Translations under genes and position numbers: made by a program
In this document: positions 48,453 to 58,988 of the stretch, in pieces
Layout of the letters: each line of letters opens with the position of its first letter
Numbering within the stretch: the stretch's first letter is position 1
NCBI RefSeq assembly: GCF_026262505.1
Contig: NC_067208.1
Coordinates: 6,085,962 to 6,149,961 of the forward strand
DNA from: Trichomonas vaginalis G3
Lineage: Eukaryota > Parabasalia > Trichomonadida > Trichomonadidae
Length of the DNA: 64,000 bases
Direction of reading: 5' to 3'
The notes under the pieces: model-generated
What the model was told of the DNA's origin: nothing
The model's input: the letters and a program-made list of their open reading frames with translations, nothing else
Database searches by the model: none

Positions 48453-51400
48453 TTATGTGTCATAATAGAACCCACTCGTACCAAGCTTTACTTTCTTCCT
48501 GACTGAGTTTTTAACTCTTCTTTTTCCTTCATTGCCACTACTTTCACTAGATGAAGTTACTTCTTCACTATTTTCACTTTGTTCTACTCTTCTCTTCTTT
48601 TTTGGTAACTTGCCCTCTGCTTCAAGTTGTTGCATCTTTGCCTCATGTTCACCTAGTATGTTGTAAATTTCCCATGTCCTTTTTGCCTTTGGGCTCTGGT
48701 CGCCCATCTCAGGTAACCTATATCCTAGAAAGATTTCGTCATAGTTTGTATTTGAGTCTTCGCGTATTGTTTGCATGACTCTTTCCTGAGTTTCCGGTTC
48801 AAGCTCTTCAAATATAGCTTGTCCATATGGAATAAGCTCGTTTCCAAATATATGTTTTTGTAGCCATTCTGGTTTTCTTTCCATGTTACCAACAATATCT
48901 TTTGTGAATGGGAAAGCTTTTACCCAACGTTTCAGTCTTGCGTCATTTATTTCTGTAGTTGGTTTTATTTTGTCAAGGAACATGTTTTTCAATACTAACA
49001 TTTCATTTGGTACTGTCCATTTGAGTTTTCTTAAATATTCATCCCTTCTTTCATTGTCTGCAAAGTAAGTTTTTATGACATTTTGTAAACTTTCGTTTGC
49101 AAGGTCATGTACAATAGGTTCTCTTCCTTCTTCTCCCTAACTCTCTTTCTAAACTCTTCACCAAATATACCATCTCTATGGTTCTGTGTAGTTCTTTGAG
49201 ATAAATGTTCTAGAACGTCAGGTGTTATATTTCCATCAGCCATGTTCATTTCATACTGGTCAAAATATCTGCATCTTTCATATCTTTCAATGGCATTAAA
49301 GCCGCGCTGAAAATACCAGCTAAATCTGGTTCACCATTCACTTCCATTGCGTCTACAACTTCTTGGAATTGTGGTTGTAAGTTTATGAACCACCTATCCG
49401 GGTTAGCTTTATGACCCCATCTCATTGTAGTTCCATAGTCTGCAGAAACAAAAGTAGGTTTGTTTCCATATTGGTTAGGTTCTGAATGAACTTTAAACAA
49501 TGTTTCATTTCTATATGTTTTGTTGAAATTTAACCTTTTATTTTCACCGAGTTCATCCAAAGATTGAACGTTATATGCTCGTAAGTAAAAAGGGTTGTTG
49601 TATTTGTGTACATTTTCTTTCAGTACTTCCATTCTATGCTGAATATTTTCATCTGGTGTTGGAGTCTTTTGTATGTCGGCAAACATTTTTCGATATTCTT
49701 CTACCATGTCAGCCGAATTTTTCTTAGACTCTTGGAAAGATTCCATATTCACCTCATACTCTTGTTGAGGGTCAAGATTTTTCGGATGTTCCAAATCTTC
49801 ATCTAGTTCTGTGAAGTTAGTTTCCAAAGGAGGGACTTGTTCGTTTCCTTCAGGCTCTTCTAGCTGTTGTTGCTGAACTATTTCTTCCATGTCTGGTTGT
49901 ATCTGAACTTCTTCCTGTGGAGTTTCTTGTACCTCATCTGCTGGCATTTCATATATTCCGAGACCGTTTTTAACAAGTTCCCTATCTAAGTCATCCGGAC
50001 TCATAAACCTTTCTTCTTTCGTTCCGTCTCTATTTTTTACGCGTTTCATGAAGAGAGTTGAATTGTCATTTAGCTCTGACACCAAATATCTCGGAGTAAA
50101 TTCAGTCATGTCATTTGGATGATATGCTATTAAATCATATCCCTTAGCGAGCTTGTATTTTCCAGGTTTGAAATTATATCCCATTTGGTGCTGAACCATA
50201 AAGCTAAATAGGTTCGGGTCAGTATTTCCTTCCTTGAACTTTCTAATAGCTTCTTTATATCTGTCACTAAAGTCAAGAGTATCTGGGTAACCATAGTCTT
50301 CTTTAAGCATTTTTAAGAAATCTTGGTTTCCTTGTTCTCTACTTCTTTTATGTCCTTGCTCTGTTTGTGGTTGTTGTTGTGCAGGGTTTTGAACTGTTGG
50401 TTGCTGTGCTGGTTGTGGAGGTGGTTGTTGTGCTGGTTGTTGTTGTGGTGCTGGATTTTGAACTGTTGGTTGTTGTGTTGGTTTTGGTGCATGCCTGTGT
50501 CTGTGTCCATGTGACGATGTAAATGTTTTAGGTAGTCCTGGTGCAGGTGCTTCTCTTGGAGGGTTTGGTGGTATATAAGTTCCACCAGCTGGCACATATG
50601 TTCCATCTGCAGCATAATGTCCTACCTGACTTTTCGTTTTTAAGAAAGCATTTACTAGGTCTGTTTGGTCTGTTGTAACTCTTTTTCTTGACTTTCCACA
50701 ACAGTTGCTCTAACGGCGTCATAGGCACTTTGAACTGCCTGTCTCGTTGCTGCATCTGTTATTTTCGTCATATTTTGTGCTACTTCTCTTAACTCTTTGT
50801 CGAAACCTTCAGACTTCAGTTTCTTTCCAGATGAGAAGTCGTTCACTAGTTTCACCTTACTATGAAGAGCTTCGAAGGCGTTCTTAAAGTCAGCATTCAT
50901 TAAAGCTTCATTTGAACTGTCTTCATCCGCTTGTATTTTTGTCCTTATTGACCCTATAAGCTGGGCTGCTTTAGCGTTGGCTTGGGCATCTAACCAGTCA
51001 TTGTTAGCTTTTATATATTCTGCGCTTTTCATTGCCTTTTGCATGGCTGCGTCGTTATTTTTACTTTCTTGTGCTAAGTTTTCATACTGTACGGTTTGGT
51101 TTTGCAACTGTAAAAGTTTTTCTGCCTTTACATTTGCTTCAACTTCTTTTTATACTCATCGCTATCCATATATGTCTTCAGGGCTTTTTGTTTTATCTCT
51201 TCATCTTTCAGTACTTTATATTGAGTAGTATGGTTTTTCAAATTTATGACATCTTGTTCCATTTTTGCTACTTCTGCTGCTTTTTCTGACACTTTTTTCG
51301 CATATTCCTCTGTACTTAGTTCTTTCAGTTGTTCTTCTTTCTTCTTTTTCTCTACGTTTAACTCATTGAGTTTCTTTGTGTGTCTGTCATATTCTAGTTT

Positions 51401-51745
51401 CTTTTCGTTTTCACTTATTTGCTTCTGTATGTCTATGTTTGACTTTTTGACATCTGATATTTGATTTTTGAGTGAACTCAAATTCATTTGACTTTGAGGG
51501 TTATAGGCTGTTCCGTCTGCAGCTCCACCATAGCCTGCCATTTTCGCTAAAAGTGCCGCTCTTAAACCTCCACTCTGTGCACCAAGAACTCGGTTTAAAA
51601 GCATAGGATTGCTTGACATTTGTTGCAACATAGTGGGGTCATTCAGCATTTGTTGTTGCAACTGTTGTTGTGGTGTCAGTTTTACTATTGGATGTTTCAA
51701 TGCTCTCTTCCTCTTACGTATATTCTTACGTAGCTTACGTGGCAT
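48453..51745 (-). CDS. Element B: long coiled-coil, Q/P-rich structural-type region
   Basis: Counterpart of 835-4,181, starting MPRKLRKNIRKRKRA just inside the right terminal repeat. The end carries LPKKKRRVEQ, which looks like a classical nuclear import signal, then a Ser/Glu tract. The Q/P tract differs from A in unit order. Broken. Confidence 0.6.
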
Positions 51746-51769
51746 TTTAAGTGAAGTTAAAAAGCGGAG

Positions 51770-52167
51770 TGTTGTCAAAATGTCATGTTGTCACCATTTT
51801 CAAAAAGATGTTAGTTGACCGAGGGACCGAGGGACCGAGGGACCTGGTGACACCTTCAGTTCTTCAAAACATTTACGAAGAAGTCTTGACAAAACATTTA
51901 CGATGAAATCATGACAAAAACATATACGAAGAAGTCATGACAAAACATATACGAAGAAGTCATGACAAAACATGAAAACATATATAATTTGTGAAAAGCG
52001 AAACATTATATAATGTTTTCGACCCAGAAGAAGGCTTCTCAAAGTATACTTCCTTGGAACGCCTGTAACTTTTCCTGTAGCGACGATAGACCCTTACTTG
52101 TCCGGACAAAGTTATACTAAACATCTTCAGGGCTAGAGGGCACGAAGTGCCTGGAGGCCCCACTACC
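51770..52167 (-). repeat. Right terminal inverted repeat of element B
   Basis: Inverse of 28,299-28,695 with no difference noticed over about 397 bp, including the 25-bp units and GACCGAGG words. It is followed by a T-run. Confidence 0.92.
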
Positions 52168-52178
52168 TTTTTTTTTTT

Positions 52179-54331
52179 ATTTTATTTTATAATTATTTAG
52201 TCATATTTTGCATAATTCTAAGTAGATTTTGTAAAAAATCAAGAAAGAAAAATTTTAACGTGCTTTATTTTTTCTTTTTTATAATAATACATATTATTAT
52301 ATAATTAACATATTCATAATGTTTCACCCTTTCAAAGATATAATCCTCCTCCTCTCAAATAAACGTACATACGGGTGGCCTCTTTTTTCAAAAAATTAAA
52401 ATTTGAAATTTTGGGCTCAAATATTAGAGATTTTTTCAACCTTCAACGATATATGTTGTCTATATCAGACCTCCTTTCTTTTTGATACTTAACATTGTTC
52501 CTAAATCTTAGCCGTTAAGGCTGTTCTGAAAATATTTTTTTTTCGAAAAAATTCGAAAAAAATTCTTAAAATTCAAAAATTCCTTAATTCCTGAGGATTT
52601 TGGAAAAAAGTTTTTACATGAACATGTGTATATTATATGAAGTATATTGATAAGGTAAAAATCAAATTTTATTCCATATTCATCGAGAAAATAAACTAAC
52701 GAATCCCTCAAAATTGAGAGGGTAATCCTCCTCCTCTCAAATAAACGTACATACGGGTGCACCCTTAAGTATATCAATAATGTTTTCTTAGTTTACATAT
52801 TATTGATATTTGTATCATGCTGAAATGTGAGATCAATTCGATTGTATCATCGCTTATCTTGATGTGGTAAATTTTTGTCATTTCAACTATAAATGGAATA
52901 ATTATAGGTTCAAAACGAACAGTGTAAATGTCGTCGAACATTTCAATGCATACGAATTTGAAATCAATATGTGTATCTTCTACAAGGTACTGATCAATGT
53001 ATGATTTAAATTTTTAGAAAATTATCTCTGTTTTAGTTTAATAAAATAATATTGCGCGGTGAATTTGTATCTCAAAATTATGTAACTGTATCGGTAACAA
53101 CTTCAAATGTCTTATTGACAAGATTTGTAAAAAAAATCAAAAATATACTTGAGATCATATAAATGTGCTCTTCTCTTTATAACGTAAGAATTGATCAAAG
53201 ATAACATGTGTACTACTGATTGATTTTGGAGGATTGCTATGATTAGAGACGATTTGATTAAATAATTCAATGAAAAATGGACTATTTGATTCATCAATTA
53301 GGAGATTCGATTGTTTGTATTCGATTGCACTTCTGCATTTGGTGAATTAGTTGTATCGTAAATCAAGGAAAGTTAATCATCTGCTGTGATACTCTTAAAA
53401 AATTAAAAGAACGAATTTTTTTTCTAAATACAATTAATGGCATCAGATGATTAGATTACTTTTTTAGAAATCATCAATCAAATTTGGCATATTTTTGAAA
53501 GAATATCTAAAGACAAGACACCCAATAAGAGTTTTTGTGCATACGGTTCTCGGGCGCCTATGTCACATTCACAAAGGACTCCGTCTTTATTAGCAAACTC
53601 AGAAGAAATGTTTAACTAAAAGAAAAATTATTTCATCAAGACTAATAAATGTTTTAAAAAAGCAAATCACATCATTAACATATCAGTTTTAATTACAAAA
53701 CTCAACGATACATAACAAATTTCTTCGAAATTTAAATTCTCATTAAAAAATTCTTTTGATACAAATTAAATAGCTACATATTCGATTTTCCCATTGATAC
53801 GAACTTATTGTTTTCATTCAAGATTTACAAGAAATCAAATACTTATTTCACAACAACAAATATCTATTTTTACTCAAACACGAGCATGTATTTACTAATA
53901 AATTCATGTTTTTACATCATTACATTTGACAATACTATCAAAACAACCCCAAAATCAAACTAATTTTCGATATTCTTTATTCAGACCAGAGAATTCATAT
54001 AAATCATCGATTACTCAAATTTAAGTATTCATTTAATGTAATAATTGTTAGATATTAGGCGTTTTATATAAAAATTCTCCCTATTTCAAATTTTCAAGCG
54101 AATTAAGTCGATATTTCATACATTTTATAATATACAAATCATGTGTAAGTACAATAGCTTTAATTATTTACAATATTGATCATTTTATTACGAAATCCAA
54201 AAATTTAATCAGCAAAATCGATGTTTTTATATAAGATTAGAATGATTTACATCATTGTTTCCATGCACTAGCTGTTAAAATGCTGATGACAGCTAAAAGA
54301 ATCGCAATTTCATAACTTGAATATAAGATTC
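52179..54331. other. Host spacer with transposon remnants, no intact gene
   Basis: The sequence CCTCCTCCTCTCAAATAAAC ... ACGGGTG occurs twice (about 52,344-52,377 and 52,727-52,761). The second copy continues into GTGCACCCTTAAG, the end of the TTAA-bounded small transposons. Around 53,150-53,330 the minus strand has a protein-like stretch without a start (LLIDESNSPFFIELFNQI), probably a worn host gene. Nothing else is recognised. Confidence 0.45.
52344..52768. repeat. Remnants of a TTAA-bounded small transposon
   Basis: Two direct copies of the same terminal segment about 383 bp apart; only the second retains the terminal GTGCACCCTTAA. Confidence 0.4.
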
Positions 54332-54392
54332 AAATGAATCGGCATTATTTGACATTTACATCATTGAAATGTCAAATAATGCCGATTCATTT
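54332..54392. repeat. Perfect 26-bp inverted repeat just before the Pmp-like gene
   Basis: Arms 54,332-54,357 and 54,367-54,392 (each contains ATGAATCGGCATTATTTGAC or its inverse) pair perfectly around a nine-base loop. It ends five bases before the ATG at 54,398, where a trichomonad Inr would be expected. It may be a tiny foldback insertion or a control element. Confidence 0.75.
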
Positions 54393-54397
54393 TTTTG

Positions 54398-55420
54398 ATG
54401 AAAACAATGAAATTCAATCACGATTTTCAGATAACAGTATCAAAACACACATCAACTATGAATAATTTACACTTTGATCAATCACCTAATAATGTTTGGA
54501 AGCTATTTTACAATACACAACCTAATTCAGAACCAATTCAAGGTACAAACGTTACGGCTAGATCAACAAATAATGAATGCTTCTTATATAACTGTATATT
54601 CATCACCATTACAACTAATAGTGCCATTTATTTTACGAATACAAGAAATAAATTTCTTAACTCATATTGTTCATTTACTAACTGCAGCAGTAATACAGAT
54701 GGTGGATCTCTCTACTTTAACTGTAATAGTTCCATTGTCCAATACCGAACATGTGGCTACAAATCAAAAACAAACTCTGAAGGACATCATTCATATGTTG
54801 AATTAGTTGATAAATCAAATAATAAAAATTATCTTTATGAAAGTTCTTTTTATGAATGCGGAAATTTAGAAAAATATTGTACAAATCATCTTCAATATGG
54901 AAATATTGAAGTTAAATCAATCAACACAAGTTTCTGTGAAGCATACTATGACTCAGGAATACTTCTAAATATTCCAACAAGTCTAAGTAACGTAACATAT
55001 TCATCATTTTGTAACACAACATCAAATAATTTAATTTTAGAATTAAATCGTGGTAACTATAATTTTAATTTTTGTAATGTTTTGAATAATGAACACAAAA
55101 AATCTAATTGGGGAACATTCTATGCAAGGAGATCAAATGTTCTTATTGAAAACTGTTCATTTCTTGGAAACACAGGGCCAGGAGTAGAATTTTTTCAAGA
55201 TGATTCTGGTTCAATTACAGTTAAAGATTCTTTCTGTGACAGAATAGGTAAAACAAATAAATCAGTTACAACAAATAATGTTCAAAATACATCTTCTATT
55301 CATAATCTTTCACACTTTTCATCATATCTGTGTGAAGCTGAGTTTCCTATTATAGATAAAAAGCCTATGAGATCTGCTTTTGATTTATATCATCAATTTT
55401 CCTTTAGACGAAGGCGTTAA
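54398..55420 (+). CDS. Pmp-like / right-handed beta-helix surface-type protein (340 aa)
   Basis: An uninterrupted frame starts MKTMKFNHDFQITVSKHTS. It is rich in N, S, T, Y and C, with recurrent short repeats of the type C-x-F-x-N-C-x-S and GGSLYFNC, YESSFYECG, NTSFCEAYYDSG, NCSFLGNTG. These are rungs of a right-handed beta helix, as in the Pmp-like and related surface proteins of trichomonads. No signal peptide is evident. The usual C-terminal membrane segment is absent, the protein ending in HQFSFRRRR. No Inr is seen and a perfect hairpin occupies its place. It is thus either a shortened family member or a decaying gene. Confidence 0.5.
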   Translation: MKTMKFNHDFQITVSKHTSTMNNLHFDQSPNNVWKLFYNTQPNSEPIQGTNVTARSTNNECFLYNCIFITITTNSAIYFTNTRNKFLNSYCSFTNCSSNTDGGSLYFNCNSSIVQYRTCGYKSKTNSEGHHSYVELVDKSNNKNYLYESSFYECGNLEKYCTNHLQYGNIEVKSINTSFCEAYYDSGILLNIPTSLSNVTYSSFCNTTSNNLILELNRGNYNFNFCNVLNNEHKKSNWGTFYARRSNVLIENCSFLGNTGPGVEFFQDDSGSITVKDSFCDRIGKTNKSVTTNNVQNTSSIHNLSHFSSYLCEAEFPIIDKKPMRSAFDLYHQFSFRRRR

Positions 55421-55916
55421 TATTCATGATTTATGAATTTATATAATCAAAAAATTGTAATTAAAGACCATTATTAACGAAAGCATTCATCAATTGTTTA
55501 ATATCAATTGAAATATGAAAAACTTTATATTCAAAAGATGATGCGGCTTGATTTCTCAATTTAATTTTCAAAGAGTTCGTATTTGTTACAGTGAATTTAA
55601 ATAATTAGTACTGATATAGTAATGCAATAATATCGGGAACATGGCTCTTAATTTCGAAATAGGTTTTCTTTGTAAGGCATCTAAGTATTAACAAACTGAT
55701 ATTTCAATAAAGAGTTCAATATTATAATAGAAATTTGCTATGACAGAAAGAATAAAACTATAGCAAAAAGAATTATTGTTATTTCGATGATATTTTGTAA
55801 TATTCTTCGTTTACAAATGATTGGACATTGTATCTTGGGGAGATGTTGGATAATAAATTTAACGATTTCTTATTCAATTCTATTATATCATTGCTATCTT
55901 GAAGTGGAAAATTTTT
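55421..55916. other. Host spacer, nothing recognised
   Basis: A+T-rich sequence between the Pmp-like gene and the small TTAA-bounded transposon; no frame or repeat stands out. Confidence 0.5.
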
Positions 55917-56046
55917 CTTAAGAGTGCACTTACACCTGTATTACATGTCCTTCGATTCAGATGTTTAAGGTTAATTTTCAATGACACTTCACGCCATTTG
56001 TCAGAAATTTGAATTAAAGTCAGATACGCGTAAGTGCACCCTTAAG
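55917..56046. mobile_element. 130-bp MITE with TTAA ends
   Basis: The left end CTTAAGAGTGCACTTACACC and the right end (inverted) CTTAAGGGTGCACTTACGCG are inverted repeats of about 20 bp. Both lie against TTAA, the target of piggyBac-type transposons. The inside has no coding capacity. Related ends are at about 27,806 and 52,756. This is a plain nonautonomous DNA transposon; the superfamily is an inference from the TTAA. Confidence 0.65.
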
Positions 56047-56255
56047 AACATTTGTCATTACAAGTATAAGTAAAGACACTCAAGATGCATTTTTGTCATT
56101 CAATAATCTATTCTCTCGCTATTGCAAACAATTTCAAATGTCGCATTCAATTTCTGTGTAATACAATATCATTCACTAGGATCAGTTTATTCATAACTTT
56201 ACTCACTTTTCAACATATTTCTGTAAAGCAGGATAAATATGCTTCCAATACGTAA

Positions 56256-56291
56256 CATCATTTATCATTTTCCTTTAGACAAGTGCGTTAA
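56256..56291 (+). pseudogene. Remnant of a gene tail like that of the Pmp-like gene
   Basis: The stretch encodes HLSFSFRQVR followed by a stop, matching HQFSFRRRR of the gene ending at 55,420 in sequence and position before TAA. No open frame leads into it. It suggests that a related gene copy once ended here. Confidence 0.35.
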
Positions 56292-56365
56292 TTTTTCAAG
56301 GATTTATTATTATCGTTTTTTATTATTAAAAATAATTTTTTTACAAACAAAAAAAATAAAAAAAC

Positions 56366-57033
56366 TCATTTATTTAAAAGAAGATTAATGATATCTTCGT
56401 TCTTTGTCTGGAGTGCGACGTCTTTAGCTGTGTGTCCTTCGCTGTCAACAACACTCAAATCGAGATCTTCACGAGAAAGAGAACTTTGACAACTTCGATT
56501 TTTTCGTTTTCAATAGCGTTGAAAATAGGAGTTCGCTTCATCAAGTTCTGACGGTTGACATCGACATTTTCGTGTTGAAGCAACTCTTCGACGAAACTAG
56601 TTGAGCCGCATTTAGCGGCAACATGGAGAGGTGTCCACTGGATTGAGTCGACGCAGTTCAAGTCAACGTCATCTCGATCGGCGAAAAGACGTATTAAGTC
56701 TGAGAAATCATTAGATGCAGCGATGTGAAGAGGTGTGAAACTAGAATCATCAGGAAGTTGTGGATTGACATCTTTGTCGTTCAGAAGACACTCAACGCAC
56801 TGTTTGTGGTGGAGAAGAACTGCGTAATGAAGAGCACTGCGATTCTTCTTGTCGACGATGTTCTTCTCGATGCCTGGAAAACTCAAGAGAAGTTCTAAAG
56901 CTTCGAAATGTCCGTCACGAGCTGCCCGGATCAATGCTGTACGTGATGAGTTGTTAGTGGCATTGACATCAATGGATGGATCAGAAAGAAGAAGTCGCAG
57001 AACACGTGTGTGACCATTAATTGCTCTCAACAT
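56366..57033 (-). pseudogene. Host ankyrin-repeat gene, damaged
   Basis: From the ATG at 57,033 the frame encodes five to six ankyrin repeats (GHTRVLRLLLSDPSIDVNA, TALIRAARDGHFEALELLL, TPLHIAASND, TPLHVAAKCG, TPIFNAIENEKIEVVKVLF). It begins in the middle of a repeat, so the gene has probably lost its 5' part. Near 56,478 the frame ends early after VLFLVKISI, while the next frame continues the repeat (DSEGHTAKDVALQTKNEDI, ending LLLNK). A one-base change there therefore breaks it. It is richer in G+C than its surroundings, as trichomonad ankyrin genes often are. No Inr is evident. Confidence 0.65.
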
Positions 57034-57397
57034 AACACTTTAATTGTTAACATCTTCTTACAATTAAAGAATTCTGTAACAAATTCAATTTATTTGATTT
57101 ATCAGATACTAATGTTTTAAAAAAGCATATTGTTTTGATCAATTTCATCTAATTCAATATTGCATTCTATTACTGCTACTAAACAATTCATTGTTTCGGC
57201 ATATTCCATACAATTTGTATTTGTCAAAAAATTAAACATCAAAAGTAGTAGGATATGATGGGTTTAGTGACTTTTTTTGTTACGTCTATATATAGACGAT
57301 GCATTAAAATATATTTATTTATAAATCATTAAAAAATTAACATTAATTTTAAAATAATTTATTTTTTATCTTTTATAAAAGAATCTATATACAGACG

Positions 57398-57985
57398 ATG
57401 TCAGATATTCCGCGATTAATTAAACATTGTTTAAATCCTGAATGGGTTAAACTTCAATTTAAAAATGAAGATTGTGAATTATTAAATGAATATGAAAGCC
57501 AAAATAAGCTAATGAGGTATAAATATAATGATAAAGAATATTTAATTTCATGGAATCAATGGAGTCATAATCAAAGACCTCATAAACGAGAAGAAGAAAT
57601 TGAAAATAATGAAATGGAAATCATTGATGACATTAAAGAGGATGGAATTCCTAAATTTTGTAGAAAAACCTTTAGAACTAAGTTAGGAGCATATAAAAGA
57701 AGAATATTAAATCCTGAATACATAAAACATTTATTTAAAAAGGAAGACTGTGAATTATTAAACGCTAATGAATATGAAAACGCTAAATCAAAACTGAGAT
57801 ATAAATATATTGGAAGTGATGAAAGGTGTAAAGATAAAGATAAAGTTTATTCAGTTTCATATAATAACTGGCACACGTTAGAGATAAGAAAACATTTAGG
57901 AGATTATGGGAAATGTTCTGAATTCTTTAAATCTAGTATATACGAGAGAGTAAAAGAAATTAGAAATAATTATTTTCATGAATAA
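57398..57985 (+). CDS. Element C: two-repeat protein of unknown function (195 aa)
   Basis: Looks whole, starting MSDIPRLIKHCLNPEWVKL. It is made of two similar halves: LNPEWVKLQFKNEDCELLNE with RYKYNDKEYLISWNQW, and LNPEYIKHLFKKEDCELLNA with RYKYIGSDE ... YSVSYNNW. The repeat ends in a conserved aromatic strand. No known family; the duplicated small domain could bind DNA or RNA. Confidence 0.55.
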   Translation: MSDIPRLIKHCLNPEWVKLQFKNEDCELLNEYESQNKLMRYKYNDKEYLISWNQWSHNQRPHKREEEIENNEMEIIDDIKEDGIPKFCRKTFRTKLGAYKRRILNPEYIKHLFKKEDCELLNANEYENAKSKLRYKYIGSDERCKDKDKVYSVSYNNWHTLEIRKHLGDYGKCSEFFKSSIYERVKEIRNNYFHE

Positions 57986-58010
57986 AAAATAAACTTTAAA
58001 AATTAATGTC

Positions 58011-58376
58011 TTACATTTTTGAATTTATGAAATCAATTATTTGATTCATTCTTTCTTCAATCTCTTCTATTCTTTTTGTTAAATCATCAATTTTCATTAA
58101 TGCGGTGATTCTTGATTGAGGAATAGATTTCAAACTAACCACTCCTTTTATTTTTGAAATTTTGAATCCATCAACTTTAAACATTTTATTCAATTTACAT
58201 GTTGTCAATTCTTCAAATAATTTTTTATTATTAGCATAATAGTCATTAAATTCTTCAACAGATGAAAAAATTTTTATTTCAGTAATTGGTTTAACAACGT
58301 TTATTTTTTGTTGAACATTTTCACTTTCATTTATTTCTTTCTCCTCTGTTTCATTTATTTTTAAAATCGGTTTCAT
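58011..58376 (-). CDS. Element C: small coiled-coil protein (121 aa)
   Basis: Looks whole, starting MKPILKINETEEKEINES after ATTTTTATTTAATGATAA. A charged N-terminal part is followed by a compact middle (EIKIFSSVEEFNDYYANN) and a C-terminal coiled coil (DDLTKRIEEIEERMNQII). Function unknown. Confidence 0.5.
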   Translation of the reverse strand: MKPILKINETEEKEINESENVQQKINVVKPITEIKIFSSVEEFNDYYANNKKLFEELTTCKLNKMFKVDGFKISKIKGVVSLKSIPQSRITALMKIDDLTKRIEEIEERMNQIIDFINSKM

Positions 58377-58442
58377 TTATCATTAAATAAAAATTAGAAT
58401 ATAAGTGATGAAATATATTTTTTAATTAATATTAAATCAGAA

Positions 58443-58679
58443 ATGGCGGCAGGATTCTTTAAAAAATTATGGGATGGAATTAAGAAAGCTGCGGGTTGGG
58501 TTTATAAAAAGATTATTAAACCTGTAGCAAACTTTTTAGCACCAGTAGCGAAAACGGCAGGAACTATCATAGGTGGAGTATTAGGTACTAAAGCAGGTAA
58601 TCCAGCGATGGGAGCACAAGCAGGTAACGCAGTTGGTGGAATTGCTGAAGGAATACTTAATAAAATAGGAGGTAGATAG
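58443..58679 (+). CDS. Element C: amphipathic/Gly-rich peptide (78 aa)
   Basis: Looks whole, starting MAAGFFKKLWDGIKKAAGW. A basic amphipathic helix is followed by a Gly/Ala-rich hydrophobic stretch (GTIIGGVLGTKAGNPAMG) and IAEGILNKIGGR. It resembles membrane-active minor virion proteins in character. It shares the first residues with the gene at 58,919. Confidence 0.55.
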   Translation: MAAGFFKKLWDGIKKAAGWVYKKIIKPVANFLAPVAKTAGTIIGGVLGTKAGNPAMGAQAGNAVGGIAEGILNKIGGR

Positions 58680-58703
58680 TGGAAAAATAAATAAATATTA
58701 TTT

Positions 58704-58919
58704 TTATCTTAGTATTGGTTGAAGTCTTTGATAAACTTTTTCTCCTTTATTTAATACTTCTCTTATTGGGGCAGCTTTTGGTGTTATTGATTCAGCAATG
58801 TCACTAATTGCTTCTTTATTCTTAAATATCCAATTTGCTCCCTTCTTCAATGTTTCCCAAACTTTATGCGCTCCTCTTTTTACTTTATCCCACAGTTTCT
58901 TAAATATACCCGCGGCCAT
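58704..58919 (-). CDS. Element C: amphipathic peptide (71 aa), relative of 58,443
   Basis: Looks whole, starting MAAGIFKKLWDKVKRGAH, then VWETLKKGANWIFKNKEA and a helical end EKVYQRLQPILR. The MAAG(F/I)FKKLWD start is shared with the gene at 58,443, so the two are related or under the same constraint. Confidence 0.55.
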   Translation of the reverse strand: MAAGIFKKLWDKVKRGAHKVWETLKKGANWIFKNKEAISDIAESITPKAAPIREVLNKGEKVYQRLQPILR

Positions 58920-58988
58920 AGTTGATTATTTCATTAAAATTAAAAATTCATTTTCATCTTTTAATTTTGATTTTTTATTTATTAATAA

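Larger units (their letters stand above)
28276..52178. mobile_element. Polinton/Maverick element B, about 23.9 kb
   Basis: It is bounded by inverted repeats of about 397 bp (28,299-28,695 and 51,770-52,167) that appear identical, inside an A-run and a T-run. The gene order equals that of A in reverse orientation, except that the cassette between polymerase and ATPase (37,430-41,620) is unrelated. It is broken, with very roughly fifteen to twenty-five breaks, most of them not shared with A. The perfect end repeats point to a recent insertion or to homogenisation of the ends. Several genes (small VSCCG protein, HNH protein, small membrane peptides) look whole. Confidence 0.93.

Noticed and set aside
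52508-53297. Two minus-strand frames in the spacer after element B
   Set aside because: Low-complexity F/I/S/L-rich peptides with no support; only a short worn protein-like stretch in another frame near 53,150-53,330 is worth noting.
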